A DNA stretch of 64,000 nucleotides from Leisingera sp. ANG-M7 (GTDB lineage: Bacteria; Pseudomonadota; Alphaproteobacteria; Rhodobacterales; Rhodobacteraceae), in contig NZ_JWLI01000001.1 of NCBI RefSeq assembly GCF_000813965.1, forward strand, positions 1 through 64,000, given 5' to 3'. Under the pieces are notes generated by a model that saw nothing but the letters and a program-made list of their open reading frames with translations, ran no database searches and had not been told where the DNA came from. Below are positions 1-9,517 of the stretch, one piece after another; the first letter of the stretch is position 1, and each line of letters starts with the position of its first letter. A program made the translations under genes and the position numbers.

Positions 1-1
1 C

Positions 2-349
2 GCCGCAGCTGCGGCGATGACCATGTCTCTTGCCCCCGCAGCCACCCATGCGGGGCCTCCGAAATGGGCCCCCGGTCACAGCAACAGTGCCGCCCACTAT
101 GCGCCGGGCCAGGTGAAGAAGCGGCACCATCGCAAGCACAGCCATGATCACGACCATGACCACGACCGGTACGACGGCCGCATTCGCGGGGACGACTGGG
201 TTTATATTGACGACTACGGCCGCTGGGGGCTGAACCCGCCGCGCGACGGGCACCGCTATGTGCGCCAGGGCGACAAGATCTTTGAGGTCGTCAAGGACAC
301 GCTGGCCATTATCGGCGCCGTGGCCGTTGTTGATGCGCTGGTGAACTGA
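2..349 (+). CDS. RcnB-like periplasmic protein, 5' end outside window
   Basis: The reading frame is open to the left edge of the window, and the first visible residues (alanine run, then MTMSLAPAATHA) look like the end of a Sec signal peptide cut after THA. The true start is therefore probably upstream, and the ATGs at 17 and 23 lie inside the signal. The mature part has a His/Asp/Lys-rich stretch (HDHDHDHDRYD) followed by the layout of the RcnB/YohN family: a DDWVYIDDYGRWGLNPPRDGHRYVRQGD core with a hydrophobic C-terminus. RcnB proteins are periplasmic and linked to nickel/cobalt homeostasis. Metal binding here is inferred from the His/Asp run. The stop lies 3 bases from the stop of the convergent amidohydrolase gene. 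Confidence 0.7.
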   Translation, partial: AAAAAMTMSLAPAATHAGPPKWAPGHSNSAAHYAPGQVKKRHHRKHSHDHDHDHDRYDGRIRGDDWVYIDDYGRWGLNPPRDGHRYVRQGDKIFEVVKDTLAIIGAVAVVDALVN

Positions 350-352
350 CGG

Positions 353-1495
353 TCAGCCCAGCAGGTTTCTGACGCACTGCAGAAAGATCCCGGCTCCGGC
401 CGGGATTGCTGCGTCCGGGAAATCGAAATCCGGGTTGTGCAGCTGCGGCTGCGCCTCGCCGGACCCCAGCCAGAACATCGCCGCCTTGGCGTGTTTGCCG
501 AACTGGCCGAAGTCCTCGGACCAGCGCTGCGGATAGTCCCGCATCTGCGCCGGATGGCCTGCTTCGGCACAGGCGGCCTGCAGCAGCTCCACCGCTTCCG
601 GGTGGTTGGTGCAGGCGTCAAAAACATCGTCGAATTCGATGGAAAAACTCAGCCGCTCCGCCGCGCAGACCTGTTCCGCCAGCGCCGTGGCCTCTGCAAT
701 CAGCTGATCCATTCGGATGTTTGTAACCGTGCGCAGGGTAGCCCAGACCTCGCCCTCGCCCGGGGCGATGCCAAAGGTGGCTTCACCCAGCTTGGCATGG
801 GTCAGGGTGACCAGCGCGAACTCCGGCCCCAGATCACCGCCGCTGCCCAAGGCGGCAAGGCCCGGCAGAAGCCGGGAGATGGCACCGGCAGGCGACACCC
901 CGTCCTGCGGCGCAGCGGCGTGGGAGGTCTTGCCAGTGAGTTTGATCCGCATTCCGCGCGACGCACAGTTGGCGGCACCGGAACACAAGGCCACCTGCCC
1001 CACCGGCAACCCCGGCAGGTTGTGCAGCGAAAAGGCGTAGTCCAGTGCAATCTTTGCGAAACCCGGATCAGCAATCACTGCCGCTGCCCCCTTGCCGGTT
1101 TCTTCTGCCGGCTGAAACAGCAGCACGGCGCGGCCTTTGGCTGGGCGCTGTGACGCAAGATCAGCTGCCAGCGCCGCCACCATCGTCATGTGGCCGTCAT
1201 GGCCGCACAGGTGGCCGCGGCCGGCATGGGTGGAGCGGTAGGGCTGATCCGACAACTCCTCAATCGGCAACCCGTCGAGTTCACAGCGGATCAGGACCGT
1301 GGGACCATCCGCCCTGCCCTCAAAGACCGCCGCAACACCGTGGCCGCCAATCCCGGTCAGCAGCTGGTCGGGCTGATGCTGGCGGAGGTAGTCCACCACC
1401 ATGACGGCAGTCTTTTCCTCGGCGCCGGAGACTTCGGGGATCTGATGCAGAGCATGGCGCAGCGTCGTCAGCTGCGCCAGACGCTCAGGCGTCAT
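353..1495 (-). CDS. M20-family amidohydrolase (hippurate/N-acyl amino acid hydrolase type)
   Basis: A 380-residue zinc-type amidohydrolase of the M20D/HipO-AbgB-ILR1 group. These enzymes hydrolyse N-acyl or N-aroyl amino acids, and the substrate cannot be read from sequence. Metal-site motifs are visible: [10 protein letters not shown] (residues 96-105) with the Cys/His pair, then [11 protein letters not shown] (about 128-138) with the Glu-Glu pair, and a C-terminal HNPDFDFPD with the last histidine. The dimerisation lid lies in the middle (about 180-300). No signal peptide, so cytoplasmic. The ATG overlaps the lipA stop by four bases (ATGA), so the two genes are translationally coupled on one mRNA although their functions look unrelated. 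Confidence 0.85.
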   Translation of the reverse strand: MTPERLAQLTTLRHALHQIPEVSGAEEKTAVMVVDYLRQHQPDQLLTGIGGHGVAAVFEGRADGPTVLIRCELDGLPIEELSDQPYRSTHAGRGHLCGHDGHMTMVAALAADLASQRPAKGRAVLLFQPAEETGKGAAAVIADPGFAKIALDYAFSLHNLPGLPVGQVALCSGAANCASRGMRIKLTGKTSHAAAPQDGVSPAGAISRLLPGLAALGSGGDLGPEFALVTLTHAKLGEATFGIAPGEGEVWATLRTVTNIRMDQLIAEATALAEQVCAAERLSFSIEFDDVFDACTNHPEAVELLQAACAEAGHPAQMRDYPQRWSEDFGQFGKHAKAAMFWLGSGEAQPQLHNPDFDFPDAAIPAGAGIFLQCVRNLLG

Positions 1496-2514
1496 GCCAG
1501 GCCCAGCTTCTTGTTGCGGGCCTCACGCAGGCGGGCGAAATCGTCGCCGGCATGGTAGGAGGACCGGGTCAGCGGCGTGGCCGAGACCATCAGGAAGCCC
1601 TTGCCATAAGCGGCTTTCTCGTAGGATTTGAACTCCTCGGGCGTCACGAAGCGGTCGACCGCGTGGTGCTTGGGTGTCGGCTGCAGGTACTGGCCGATGG
1701 TCAGGAAATCGATGTCGGCGGCGCGCATGTCGTCCATCACCTGTTTCACCGCCTGTGCGTCCTCGCCCAGGCCGACCATGATGCCGGATTTGGTGAACAT
1801 CGACGGATCCAGTTCCTTAACCCGCTGCAAGAGGCGCAGGGAGTGGAAATAGCGCGCGCCGGCACGCACTTCCGGGTAAAGGCCCGGCACGGTTTCCAGA
1901 TTGTGGTTGAAGACGTCAGGCCGCGCCTCGACCACTGTTTCCAGCACCGAGGGATCGCATTTCAGGAAGTCCGGGGTGAGAATTTCAATCGTAGTGTTCG
2001 GCGAGCGGTGGCGCACTGCGCGGATGGTCTGGGCAAAATGCTCTGCTCCGCCGTCCTCAATGTCGTCGCGGTCAACAGAGGTGATCACGACGTGGTTCAG
2101 ACCCAGTTTTTCGACCGCATGGGCGACGCGGCCCGGCTCAAACGCATCCAGCGCCTCGGGCGGCTTGCCGGTGGCGATGTTGCAGAAGGAACAGGCGCGG
2201 GTGCAGACCTCACCCATGATCATCATGGTGGCGTGGCCCTGGCTCCAGCATTCGCCGACGTTGGGGCAGCCAGCTTCCTCGCAGACCGTGGTCAGCTTGT
2301 TGTCGCGCATGATCTTGTGGGTTTCGGCGTAGCCTTTGCCGCCCGGCGCTTTGACCCGGATCCAGCTTGGCTTCTTGGGCTGAGCGTTGTCGGGACGATG
2401 CGCCTTTTCGGGGTGGCGCTGCTCCGGGATCTTGAGGTCTCTCACGTGGGTTTCCCTTCCGGCCTTTGGCTTTGTGAGCGGTTTAACATAGCTGATCTGG
2501 CTTGGCACGGTCAT
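1492..2514 (-). CDS. lipA: lipoyl synthase
   Basis: LipA is a radical SAM enzyme that inserts two sulfurs into protein-bound octanoyl groups to make the lipoyl cofactor of 2-oxoacid dehydrogenases and the glycine cleavage system. Both cluster motifs are present: the auxiliary-cluster cysteines [12 protein letters not shown] (Cys78, 83, 89) and the radical SAM motif CTRACSFC (Cys104, 108, 111). The C-terminal serine ligand region [18 protein letters not shown] is present too. I chose the ATG at 2514 ([13 protein letters not shown], 340 residues); an in-frame ATG at 2544 would add ten residues without family support. It is first in a two-gene unit with the amidohydrolase. Confidence 0.96.
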   Translation of the reverse strand: MTVPSQISYVKPLTKPKAGRETHVRDLKIPEQRHPEKAHRPDNAQPKKPSWIRVKAPGGKGYAETHKIMRDNKLTTVCEEAGCPNVGECWSQGHATMMIMGEVCTRACSFCNIATGKPPEALDAFEPGRVAHAVEKLGLNHVVITSVDRDDIEDGGAEHFAQTIRAVRHRSPNTTIEILTPDFLKCDPSVLETVVEARPDVFNHNLETVPGLYPEVRAGARYFHSLRLLQRVKELDPSMFTKSGIMVGLGEDAQAVKQVMDDMRAADIDFLTIGQYLQPTPKHHAVDRFVTPEEFKSYEKAAYGKGFLMVSATPLTRSSYHAGDDFARLREARNKKLGLA

Positions 2515-2652
2515 ATCGTCAACCCTGCCCTGCCTCCTTGTCATGGCTCAAACTCCGAAAATGTGCCGTTTTCCTTTGCCAAAGCGGCGCAGCGGGACAC
2601 ATAATTCCACCAAGCATCAGGATTTTGCCGCAGATCATTCAGGGAGGGACGC

Positions 2653-3567
2653 ATGGCCAAGGAGCTGGAGAAATTCAAGGCAGAGGCTAAGAAGCTGGCC
2701 GCCGGCACCAAGAAATTCACCACCGCAGAAGGCGACAAGCTGAAGAAGCGGATCGGGATTTCGCTGGGCAACGCCTGGGAGGGCGAGGATTATTTCCGCG
2801 AGAGCCTGGCCAAGGCGCGCAAGGACGGGGTGAAATCGGAGAAGCTGGCCGATTTCCAGAAGAACAAGCATTTCAAGGACGGGCTGGTCACCTGGAACAA
2901 GGCGGTGGACATCCATCAGGAAGAAGTCGGCGCGATGAAGGGGTTCTGCGCCGATGCCAAGGCGCATATGGCCAAGCAGCAGGCGCTCTTGAAGGACATC
3001 GAGAAGGACCTGAAGAAACGCGGCAAATCCTCCGCCTCGAAGAAAGACATCGAGGCGCTGCAGGGCGAGCTGGAAAAGGAGATCGCGGCGGTCAAGAAGG
3101 CGTCCGAGTATGAGGGTAAGCTGAACGCGGCGCAAAAGCTCTATGGGGCGAATTTCCAGAAGACGGTCGACAAGATCCTGAAGGAAAAGGCGGATGGCCA
3201 TGACAAGAAGAAGGACGCAACAGAGCTGCCGCAGCTGCTGGTGGACCGCAATCTGAAGAAATACACCAACCGGGTCGGCGCGCTGGTCAAGGCAATCAAT
3301 GCCCATTGCGTGACCGCCATCGATAAGGCGGGCGAGGATCTGAAGGCCGCCGCGCCGGAGCTGAAAGAGGCGGCGGCCAAGTACAAGGATCTGAAGAAGA
3401 TCAACGACCAGTACCAGACCGCCAAAAAGAAGTTCCCGGGCGCCATCGAGGATTCCAAGGACAAGAAGAAGCTGTTGGCAACGCTCAAGAAGTTCAACGA
3501 CCTGACCGCCGCTGCCGAACGCAAGATCCGCGGCACCACGGTCACCATCAAGAAGGCTGCGGCGTAA
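2653..3567 (+). CDS. lysine-rich coiled-coil protein of unknown function
   Basis: A 304-residue soluble protein, very rich in lysine, alanine and glutamate, predicted to be almost all alpha-helix with long coiled-coil stretches. It has no signal peptide, membrane segment or catalytic motif I recognise. A good Shine-Dalgarno (GGGAGGG) stands just before the ATG, and codon use matches the neighbours, so it is a real gene. It is divergent from lipA across about 140 bases. The charged helical pattern would suit a nucleoid-associated, stress-related or scaffolding role, but that is only a guess and I cannot name a family. Confidence 0.75.
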   Translation: MAKELEKFKAEAKKLAAGTKKFTTAEGDKLKKRIGISLGNAWEGEDYFRESLAKARKDGVKSEKLADFQKNKHFKDGLVTWNKAVDIHQEEVGAMKGFCADAKAHMAKQQALLKDIEKDLKKRGKSSASKKDIEALQGELEKEIAAVKKASEYEGKLNAAQKLYGANFQKTVDKILKEKADGHDKKKDATELPQLLVDRNLKKYTNRVGALVKAINAHCVTAIDKAGEDLKAAAPELKEAAAKYKDLKKINDQYQTAKKKFPGAIEDSKDKKKLLATLKKFNDLTAAAERKIRGTTVTIKKAAA

Positions 3568-3601
3568 CGTCCCGCAAGGGGCCGAAGATGCCGTATTTGC
3601 G

Positions 3602-3651
3602 AGGTTTTCCGGCGCCGGACCGCTGCAATTGCGGACTGGCGCAGGAAACCT
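3602..3651. terminator. long imperfect hairpin after the lysine-rich gene
   Basis: Left arm AGGTTTTCCGGCGCC (3602-3616) pairs imperfectly with GGCGCAGGAAACCT (3638-3651), and an inner CCGC/GCGG pair sits at 3620-3623 and 3631-3634. No U-tract follows, so it is either a weak terminator or a structured 3' UTR protecting the mRNA. The rest of the 174-base gap up to the peroxiredoxin gene shows only a plausible AT-rich promoter near 3690. Confidence 0.4.
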
Positions 3652-3741
3652 GCGCGCAAATCACAGGGACGTGTTGAAGCCAGCTTAGAATCATTTTAAG
3701 CCTGCCCGCCGAATGACATCCGCAATCAGGAGCAAGCTGAG

Positions 3742-4290
3742 ATGAAAGCTGGCGTTAAGCTGCCCGACGTGACCTTCCACACCCGTGTCCGCGACGAAGC
3801 AATCGAGGGCCCGAACCCGTTCCGCTGGGAAGACAAGACCACCGCTGACTACTTTGCAGGCAAGCGCGTTGTGCTGTTCTCGCTGCCGGGCGCCTTCACC
3901 CCCACCTGCTCGACCTACCAGCTGCCGGGCTTTGAAAAAGGCTTTGGTGACTTCCAGGCCGAAGGCATCGACGCGATCTACTGCATGTCGGTGAACGACA
4001 GCTTTGTGATGAACGCCTGGGCGCGCGCGCAGGAACTGGAAAACGTGGAAGTGATCCCGGACGGCTCCGGTGAGTTCACCCGCAAAATGGGTATGCTGGT
4101 CGCCAAGGACAACCTGGGCTTCGGCAACCGCTCCTGGCGCTATGCGGCCATCGTCAACAACGGTGTTGTTGAGGCATGGTTCGAAGAGCCGGGCCTGTCC
4201 GACAACCACGGCGAAGACCCCTATGGCGTGTCCTCCCCGGAGACCGTGCTGAAGCACCTGAAAGACGCCAAGGCAGAAGTCGCAGCCTAA
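3742..4290 (+). CDS. Prx5-type peroxiredoxin
   Basis: A 182-residue thiol peroxidase of the Prx5/AhpC-TSA group that reduces hydrogen peroxide and organic hydroperoxides, probably with glutathione or thioredoxin/glutaredoxin as reductant. The peroxidatic cysteine Cys56 lies in LPGAFTPTCSTYQLPG; a second cysteine (Cys81, in AIYCMSVND) could resolve it, but Prx5 proteins often act with one cysteine. No export signal. Single gene with its own terminator just downstream. Confidence 0.93.
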   Translation: MKAGVKLPDVTFHTRVRDEAIEGPNPFRWEDKTTADYFAGKRVVLFSLPGAFTPTCSTYQLPGFEKGFGDFQAEGIDAIYCMSVNDSFVMNAWARAQELENVEVIPDGSGEFTRKMGMLVAKDNLGFGNRSWRYAAIVNNGVVEAWFEEPGLSDNHGEDPYGVSSPETVLKHLKDAKAEVAA

Positions 4291-4315
4291 GCTGCACTGC
4301 CCGATCTGGCATTCG

Positions 4316-4348
4316 AACGGGTCCGCGCTGCGGGCCCGTTTTCGTTTT
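4316..4348 (+). terminator. rho-independent terminator of the peroxiredoxin gene
   Basis: The stem AACGGGTCCGC / GCGGGCCCGTT (one G-T pair, three-base loop) is followed by TTTTCGTTTT. It lies 26 bases after the peroxiredoxin stop and before the convergent DUF6456 gene. Confidence 0.85.
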
Positions 4349-4363
4349 GAGGGGTCGTTTGCT

Positions 4364-5437
4364 TCACCCGATCATCTCTTCCTGCTGCGGGCTGGCCTCG
4401 CCGTAGTAGTCCGCCAGATGCTGCAGAGCGATGCGCAGCACAACCTTGCCTGACCGCGCAGGCCAGCCCAGATTGCGTTCCGCCGTTTCCAGCCCCTCCA
4501 GATGGCAGCAGCAGCGCAGGGCGATGTCGCTGAGACCGGCCCCGAGCTTCTGCAACGCTCCGGTCATCCGCTGGTGGGCTTCTGCCGCCGCTTGGTGGCT
4601 GGTGCTGCGCATCGGGTGGCTGCCCTGGGCGAAATACAATTCCTCCTGCATCAGGTGGCTGCTGATCTGGGCAAGCTCGAAATCCTCGCGCAGGCGCCGC
4701 CCGGCCCGGACCATCGGCTGGGTCAGGAAGGACTTGCCGTCCTTGTCCAGCAGCCGGGCTAGCATTTCCAGCGGGGTTTCGGCTCCGCTGTAGCGGGACT
4801 TGCGGCCCAATCCCCCGGCCTCGCCCGCCTCCGGTGCCTCAAAGGGCGTCTGCGCTTCGGCAAACCCACCCTCCAGCCGGGCGCGGGCGCGGTTTTCCTG
4901 GTCGGCAATGATCCGGTTCAGTGCCGCGCGGCCGCCTGCGGTGATCGCATAGCGGCTGATCCGCCCCTTGCGGGAACAGGCAATCCAGCCGGTCAGCGCC
5001 AGCGCCCCTGCCAAGGGCCGCGACACCGCCACCTTGTGCCCGTCGGCCTCCTGGCCTTCGCGCACGACAACGGCCATTTCCATGCCTTCGGCTGCAGCCA
5101 GGACAGCGCCGCCTCGGCTGAGGAGGGTCAGCACGCTGGCCGCCTCCCGCTCGAACCCCGACCGCAGGCTGCGGCTTGCGGCGGAGGGCTTGTCTTCCTG
5201 GCGCGGTTTTGCCGTTGCCGATTTATAGCGCCCGGCCAGATAGGTCAGCACCTCATCAATCAGCGGGTCATCCCGCAGGATCTCAACCCGCCGGACCTGG
5301 CGCAGGATGGTGGATGGATGGCAGCCCGCCTTGCGGGCCAGCTGGCGGATCGGGCGGCCTGCCTCGGTGTGCTGAAGATAGCGGCAGGTTTCCAGCGGCA
5401 CCCAGCCTGGAAAGGGTGCCTGAGTCATATTTTGCAT
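4364..5437 (-). CDS. DUF6456 helix-turn-helix protein
   Basis: A 357-residue protein with an N-terminal HTH-like segment (IRQLARKAGCHPSTILRQVRRVE, about residues 29-51). Its C-terminal half matches what I know of the alphaproteobacterial DUF6456 domain (ETPLEMLARLLDKDGK, then VRAGRRLREDFELAQ). It probably binds DNA as a regulator, but no target is known to me. I kept the ATG at 5437 because GGGGG stands about 8 bases upstream; the next ATG (5428) would remove only three residues. It faces the DUF6477 gene across a 230-base divergent region. Confidence 0.8.
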   Translation of the reverse strand: MQNMTQAPFPGWVPLETCRYLQHTEAGRPIRQLARKAGCHPSTILRQVRRVEILRDDPLIDEVLTYLAGRYKSATAKPRQEDKPSAASRSLRSGFEREAASVLTLLSRGGAVLAAAEGMEMAVVVREGQEADGHKVAVSRPLAGALALTGWIACSRKGRISRYAITAGGRAALNRIIADQENRARARLEGGFAEAQTPFEAPEAGEAGGLGRKSRYSGAETPLEMLARLLDKDGKSFLTQPMVRAGRRLREDFELAQISSHLMQEELYFAQGSHPMRSTSHQAAAEAHQRMTGALQKLGAGLSDIALRCCCHLEGLETAERNLGWPARSGKVVLRIALQHLADYYGEASPQQEEMIG

Positions 5438-5669
5438 TCGTAACCCCCGGTCGTGAGCCAGGCTGCCGGGTCAGCCGCACTCAAAGGTGCCTGCGGCTTG
5501 TCCCTTTATGCCCGGCTGAAGTTGGACAAAATCGCGGATCGGACATCATTGTTTCCAGAAAAAACATAATCATCACAAAACGGACCGTTCGCCGGTCGCC
5601 CCCTTTCCGCAACACCACCTGAGGTTGTGTTATAGCAGAGCCAGATCAGAGATAGGAAAGGAGACGATC

Positions 5670-6020
5670 ATGCAGGATGTATTCAGCCGCGTTTCGTTGC
5701 TCCGGCGCCCGGGAATTCTGGCGCGGGCAGCCCGGTTGGGCGCCCGGAATTACTGCCGCAAACGCGACCTGCGGCGCATTCTGGGCTGCGGCGAGGTGCC
5801 CAAACCTGCCGCCGCCGTGATGCGGCTGCTGGAATTGGAGGAAGCGCTGAACACCGCACGCAAGGCAGGTGAAGCCGGGTATTCGATGATCCGCCATGTC
5901 GAAGTGCTGATTGCGCTGGCGGGCGAGGCCGCCTGCCTGAAAGCCCGCTCAAAAACAAGAACGGCGGTCCCGCGGGACCGCCGTTTTCCTGCGGCAGAGG
6001 GTGCGGCCCCCTGCCCCTGA
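5670..6020 (+). CDS. DUF6477-like small protein
   Basis: A 116-residue basic protein (many Arg) that resembles the roseobacter DUF6477 family; function unknown. The ATG at 5670 has a clear GGAAAGGAG Shine-Dalgarno; the frame is open upstream to 5625 but without a better start. The end is odd: codons for about the last 20 residues run through a perfect inverted repeat (5962-5985) that looks like a transcription terminator, and the tail TAVPRDRR is encoded by that hairpin. Either the coding end has drifted into the terminator or the gene lost an earlier stop. Confidence 0.7.
   Translation: MQDVFSRVSLLRRPGILARAARLGARNYCRKRDLRRILGCGEVPKPAAAVMRLLELEEALNTARKAGEAGYSMIRHVEVLIALAGEAACLKARSKTRTAVPRDRRFPAAEGAAPCP
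5962..5985. terminator. bidirectional terminator hairpin, inside the DUF6477 3' end
   Basis: A perfect palindrome with 11-base arms (ACGGCGGTCCC / GGGACCGCCGT). On the minus strand it is followed by TTCTTGTTTTTG, a good U-rich tract for ending the MttB-like gene; on the plus strand by TTTTCC. It lies within the DUF6477-like reading frame. Confidence 0.75.
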
Positions 6021-6035
6021 TTTTCAGGCCCGTGT

Positions 6036-7583
6036 TTACATGAAGGCGTCGGGCATGGAGGCCTTCTTCTCGGCTACGTACTCGTCCAGCGCCATCTTGA
6101 TGGACGGATCCAGCGCCGGCTGCTCGTAGGTGGCCAGCAGCTTCTCGACCCGGCTTTCGGCCAGCGCATAGGTATCGCGCGCGCCTTCTTCTTCCCACTG
6201 TTCGAACGGCTTGTAGTCAAGCACTTCGGACTTCCAGAAGGCCGATTTGAAGTTCGCCTGGGTGTGGGCGCAGCCGAGGTAGTGGCCGCCGGGCCCGACT
6301 TCGCGGATGGCGTCCATTGCCTGGCCGTTCTCGTCCACGGAAATACCCTTGGCGAGGCCGTGCAGCGTGCCCAGCTGGTCGGCGTCCATCACGAACTTCT
6401 CGAAGTCGGCAACCAGGCCGCCCTCAAGCCAGCCGCAGGAGTGCAGCATGAAGTTCACACCGGACATCAGGCCCATGTTGAGCGAGTTGGCGGTTTCATA
6501 GGCAGCCTGCGCATCCGGCAGCTTGGAGCCGCAGAAGGAGCCGGCCGAGCGGAACGGCACGCCGAGGCGGCGGGCCAGTTGGCCTGCGCCATAGGTAACC
6601 AGCGACGCTTCGGGGGTGCCGAAGGTCGGGGCGCCGGAGTTCATGTCGATCGACGACACGAAGGCGCCGAAGATCGCAGGGGCGCCGGGGCGGCACAGCT
6701 GGTTGTAGGCGATGCCGGCCAGAACCTCTGCCAGCACCTGCGTCAGGGTGCCAGCCACCGACACCGGCGCCATGGCACCGCCGACGATGAACGGCGAGAT
6801 GATGCAGGCCTGCATGTTCTGGGCGTAGACTTCCAGCGAGCCCATCATCACGTCGTCGAAGGTCATCGGCGAGTTGATGTTGGTCAGCGAGGTCATCACG
6901 GTGTTGTTCTGCACGAACTCCTTACCGAACAGGATGCCCGCCATGTCGACGGAGTCCTGCGCGCGGCTGGGTTCGGTGACGGAGCCCATGAACGGCTTGT
7001 CGCTGAGGGTCATATGCGCCATCAGCATGTCCAGGTGGCGCTTGTTCACCGGGATGTCGGTGGGTTCGCAAACGGTGCCGCCGGAGTGGTGCAGCCACTT
7101 GGACATATAGGCCAGCTTCACGAACTTGTTGAAGTCGTCCATGGTCGCATAGCGGCGGCCGCCGCTGCGGGTGCGCACGAAGGGCGGGCCGTAGACCGGT
7201 GCCAGAACCAGATTGCGGCCGCCGATGACCACCGATTTCTCGGGGTTGCGGGCGTGCTGGGTGAACTCGGCCGGTGCGGTTTCGCACAGCTTGCGGGCCA
7301 GGCCGCGGGGGATGCGCACGCGCTCGCCCTGGACATCGGCACCTGCCTCGCGCCAGCGCTGCAGCGCCGCCGGGTTGTCAACGAAATTGACGCCGACCTC
7401 TTCCAGGATCGTGTCCGCGTTGTACTCGATGATTTCCAGCGCTTCCTCGTTCAGGATCTCGAAGTTCGGAATGTTGCGCTCGATGTACTTGGCGGTTTCG
7501 ATCTTGACGCTGGTGCGCTCGGCGCGGCGGGCGGCGCCGCCGCCGGAACCGCGGGCACGACGGCGCGGGGCTGCTTCTGTCAT
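6036..7583 (-). CDS. MttB-superfamily methyltransferase, non-pyrrolysine type
   Basis: A 515-residue member of the trimethylamine methyltransferase (MttB) superfamily. Archetypal MttB moves a methyl group from trimethylamine to a corrinoid protein and contains pyrrolysine read from an in-frame amber codon. Here the frame has no internal stop, so it is a pyrrolysine-free homologue of the kind that demethylates quaternary amines such as glycine betaine (MtgB-like). Substrate is unknown. The first about 25 residues are Arg/Gly-rich and probably disordered. No corrinoid protein, MtbA or RamA gene lies in the window. On the minus strand TATAAT (7626-7621) is a good -10 box 38 bases before the ATG. 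Confidence 0.85.
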   Translation of the reverse strand: MTEAAPRRRARGSGGGAARRAERTSVKIETAKYIERNIPNFEILNEEALEIIEYNADTILEEVGVNFVDNPAALQRWREAGADVQGERVRIPRGLARKLCETAPAEFTQHARNPEKSVVIGGRNLVLAPVYGPPFVRTRSGGRRYATMDDFNKFVKLAYMSKWLHHSGGTVCEPTDIPVNKRHLDMLMAHMTLSDKPFMGSVTEPSRAQDSVDMAGILFGKEFVQNNTVMTSLTNINSPMTFDDVMMGSLEVYAQNMQACIISPFIVGGAMAPVSVAGTLTQVLAEVLAGIAYNQLCRPGAPAIFGAFVSSIDMNSGAPTFGTPEASLVTYGAGQLARRLGVPFRSAGSFCGSKLPDAQAAYETANSLNMGLMSGVNFMLHSCGWLEGGLVADFEKFVMDADQLGTLHGLAKGISVDENGQAMDAIREVGPGGHYLGCAHTQANFKSAFWKSEVLDYKPFEQWEEEGARDTYALAESRVEKLLATYEQPALDPSIKMALDEYVAEKKASMPDAFM

Positions 7584-7826
7584 GGTTTATCCTCACCACA
7601 GGCATTTCATTGCGAAGGGTATTATAGCCAGTGCGCGCGCCGCCGCCGCAGGATTGCGGCCATTCAAGTTGAAAAGCGACATTGCCGGAGCATTTTCCAC
7701 CGCGCCGGTCGACTTTGGCATACCTTTTGCACAGGGGATGCCCATCCGCCGTTAAATGGAGCCCGCTCCCCGGCAAGGCGGCCAAACCCCCTTGCGGAAA
7801 ACGCGTTCCTGCCCTATGGCGCGTGC

Positions 7827-9395
7827 ATGACAGAGACATCCCATGACCGCCTTCTCATCATCGACTTTGGCAGCCAGGTCACGCAGCTGATTGCGCGCCG
7901 CCTGCGCGAGCTGAACGTCTATTGCGAAATCCACCCCTATCAGAATGTCACCATGGACTTTGTGCGCGAGCTGGCGCCCAAGGCGGTGATCTTCTCGGGC
8001 GGGCCTGACAGCGTGACCCGTGAGGGCAGCCCGCGGGCGCCGCAGGAGATTTTCGACTATGGCGTGCCGATCCTTGGCATCTGCTATGGCCAGCAGGTGA
8101 TGATGCACCAGCTGGGTGGCACAGTGGAAAGCGGCCATGGCACCGCCGAATTCGGCCGCGCCTATGTGACCCCCACGGTGGAAACACCGCCGCTGCTGGA
8201 AGGCTGGTTTGCCAATGACGCCGACCGCGAACAGGTCTGGATGTCGCACGGCGACCACGTGAGCAAGATCGCCCCGGGGTTCGAGGTCTACGGCACCTCC
8301 CCCAACGCGCCGTTTGCCATCACTGCCGATGTCAGCCGCAACTTCTATGCGGTGCAGTTCCACCCGGAGGTGCACCACACCCCGAATGGCGCCAAGCTCT
8401 ATGAGAACTTCGTGAAGCTGGCCGGTTTCAGCGGCGACTGGACCATGGGCGCCTACCGCGAGCAGATGATCGAGAAGATCCGCGAACAGGTCGGCGACAA
8501 GAAGGTGATCTGCGGATTGTCCGGCGGCGTCGACAGTTCGGTTGCTGCGATCCTGATCCACGAGGCAATCGGCGATCAGCTGACCTGCGTGTTCGTGGAC
8601 CACGGCCTCTTGCGCAAGAACGAGGCGGAAGAAGTCGTCTCAATGTTCCGCGACAACTACAACATCCAGCTGATCCACGCGGATGAGAGCGATCTGTTCC
8701 TGGGTGAGCTGGACGGCCAGTCGGACCCGGAAACCAAGCGCAAGATCATCGGCAAGCTGTTCATCGACGTGTTCCAGAAACACGCCGACACCATCGACGG
8801 CGCTGAATTCCTGGCGCAGGGCACGCTGTATCCGGATGTGATTGAATCGGTTTCCTTCTCGGGCGGGCCTTCGGTCACCATCAAGTCGCACCACAACGTG
8901 GGCGGCCTGCCGGAGAAGATGGGCCTGAAGCTGGTCGAACCGCTGCGCGAGCTGTTCAAGGACGAGGTCCGCGCCTTGGGCCGCGAACTGGGCCTGCCGC
9001 AGAGCTTCATCGGCCGCCACCCCTTCCCCGGACCGGGCCTGGCGATCCGGTGCCCTGGCGAGATCACTCGCGAAAAGCTGGAGATCCTGCGCGAAGCGGA
9101 TGCGATTTATATCGACCAGATCCGCAAGCACGGGCTTTATGACGAAATCTGGCAGGCATTCGTGGCAATCCTGCCGGTTCGCACCGTTGGCGTGATGGGT
9201 GACGGCCGCACCTACGACTACGCCTGCGCCCTGCGCGCGGTGACTTCGGTCGATGGCATGACCGCGGATTACTACCCGTTCAGCCACGAGTTCCTGGGCG
9301 AAACCGCCACAAGGATCATCAACGAGGTAAAAGGCATCAACCGCTGCACCTACGACATCACCTCGAAGCCTCCGGGAACCATCGAGTGGGAATAA
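7827..9395 (+). CDS. guaA: GMP synthase (glutamine-hydrolysing)
   Basis: Converts XMP to GMP using ATP and glutamine. The N-terminal class I glutamine amidotransferase carries the nucleophile Cys86 in LGICYGQQ and the His/Glu pair in QFHPEVHH. The ATP pyrophosphatase domain has the P-loop [11 protein letters not shown], and the C-terminal dimerisation domain ends with [15 protein letters not shown]. At 522 residues it has family length. The frame is open far upstream, but homology begins at [17 protein letters not shown], so ATG 7827 is the start. No purine riboswitch fold was seen in the 243-base upstream gap. Confidence 0.98.
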   Translation: MTETSHDRLLIIDFGSQVTQLIARRLRELNVYCEIHPYQNVTMDFVRELAPKAVIFSGGPDSVTREGSPRAPQEIFDYGVPILGICYGQQVMMHQLGGTVESGHGTAEFGRAYVTPTVETPPLLEGWFANDADREQVWMSHGDHVSKIAPGFEVYGTSPNAPFAITADVSRNFYAVQFHPEVHHTPNGAKLYENFVKLAGFSGDWTMGAYREQMIEKIREQVGDKKVICGLSGGVDSSVAAILIHEAIGDQLTCVFVDHGLLRKNEAEEVVSMFRDNYNIQLIHADESDLFLGELDGQSDPETKRKIIGKLFIDVFQKHADTIDGAEFLAQGTLYPDVIESVSFSGGPSVTIKSHHNVGGLPEKMGLKLVEPLRELFKDEVRALGRELGLPQSFIGRHPFPGPGLAIRCPGEITREKLEILREADAIYIDQIRKHGLYDEIWQAFVAILPVRTVGVMGDGRTYDYACALRAVTSVDGMTADYYPFSHEFLGETATRIINEVKGINRCTYDITSKPPGTIEWE

Positions 9396-9410
9396 TCTGA
9401 TTTAGAAGAG

Positions 9411-9440
9411 CCCCGGCAAGATTGGCCGGGGTTTTTCTTT
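9411..9440 (+). terminator. rho-independent terminator of guaA
   Basis: CCCCGGC / GCCGGGG stem with a short loop, followed by TTTTTCTTT, 16 bases after the guaA stop. Confidence 0.9.
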
Positions 9441-9517
9441 TTCTGCGGCAAGCGATTAACACATCCGTCAGACCTGTTTGGAATAGTCCCCGAAACACGA
9501 CAGTTTTGGAGAACCCA

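Noticed and set aside
6264-7826. 521-codon frame in front of and continuous with guaA, antisense to the MttB-like gene
   Set aside because: The frame is open only because of high GC; it has no homology or SD, and guaA family sequence starts at 7827.
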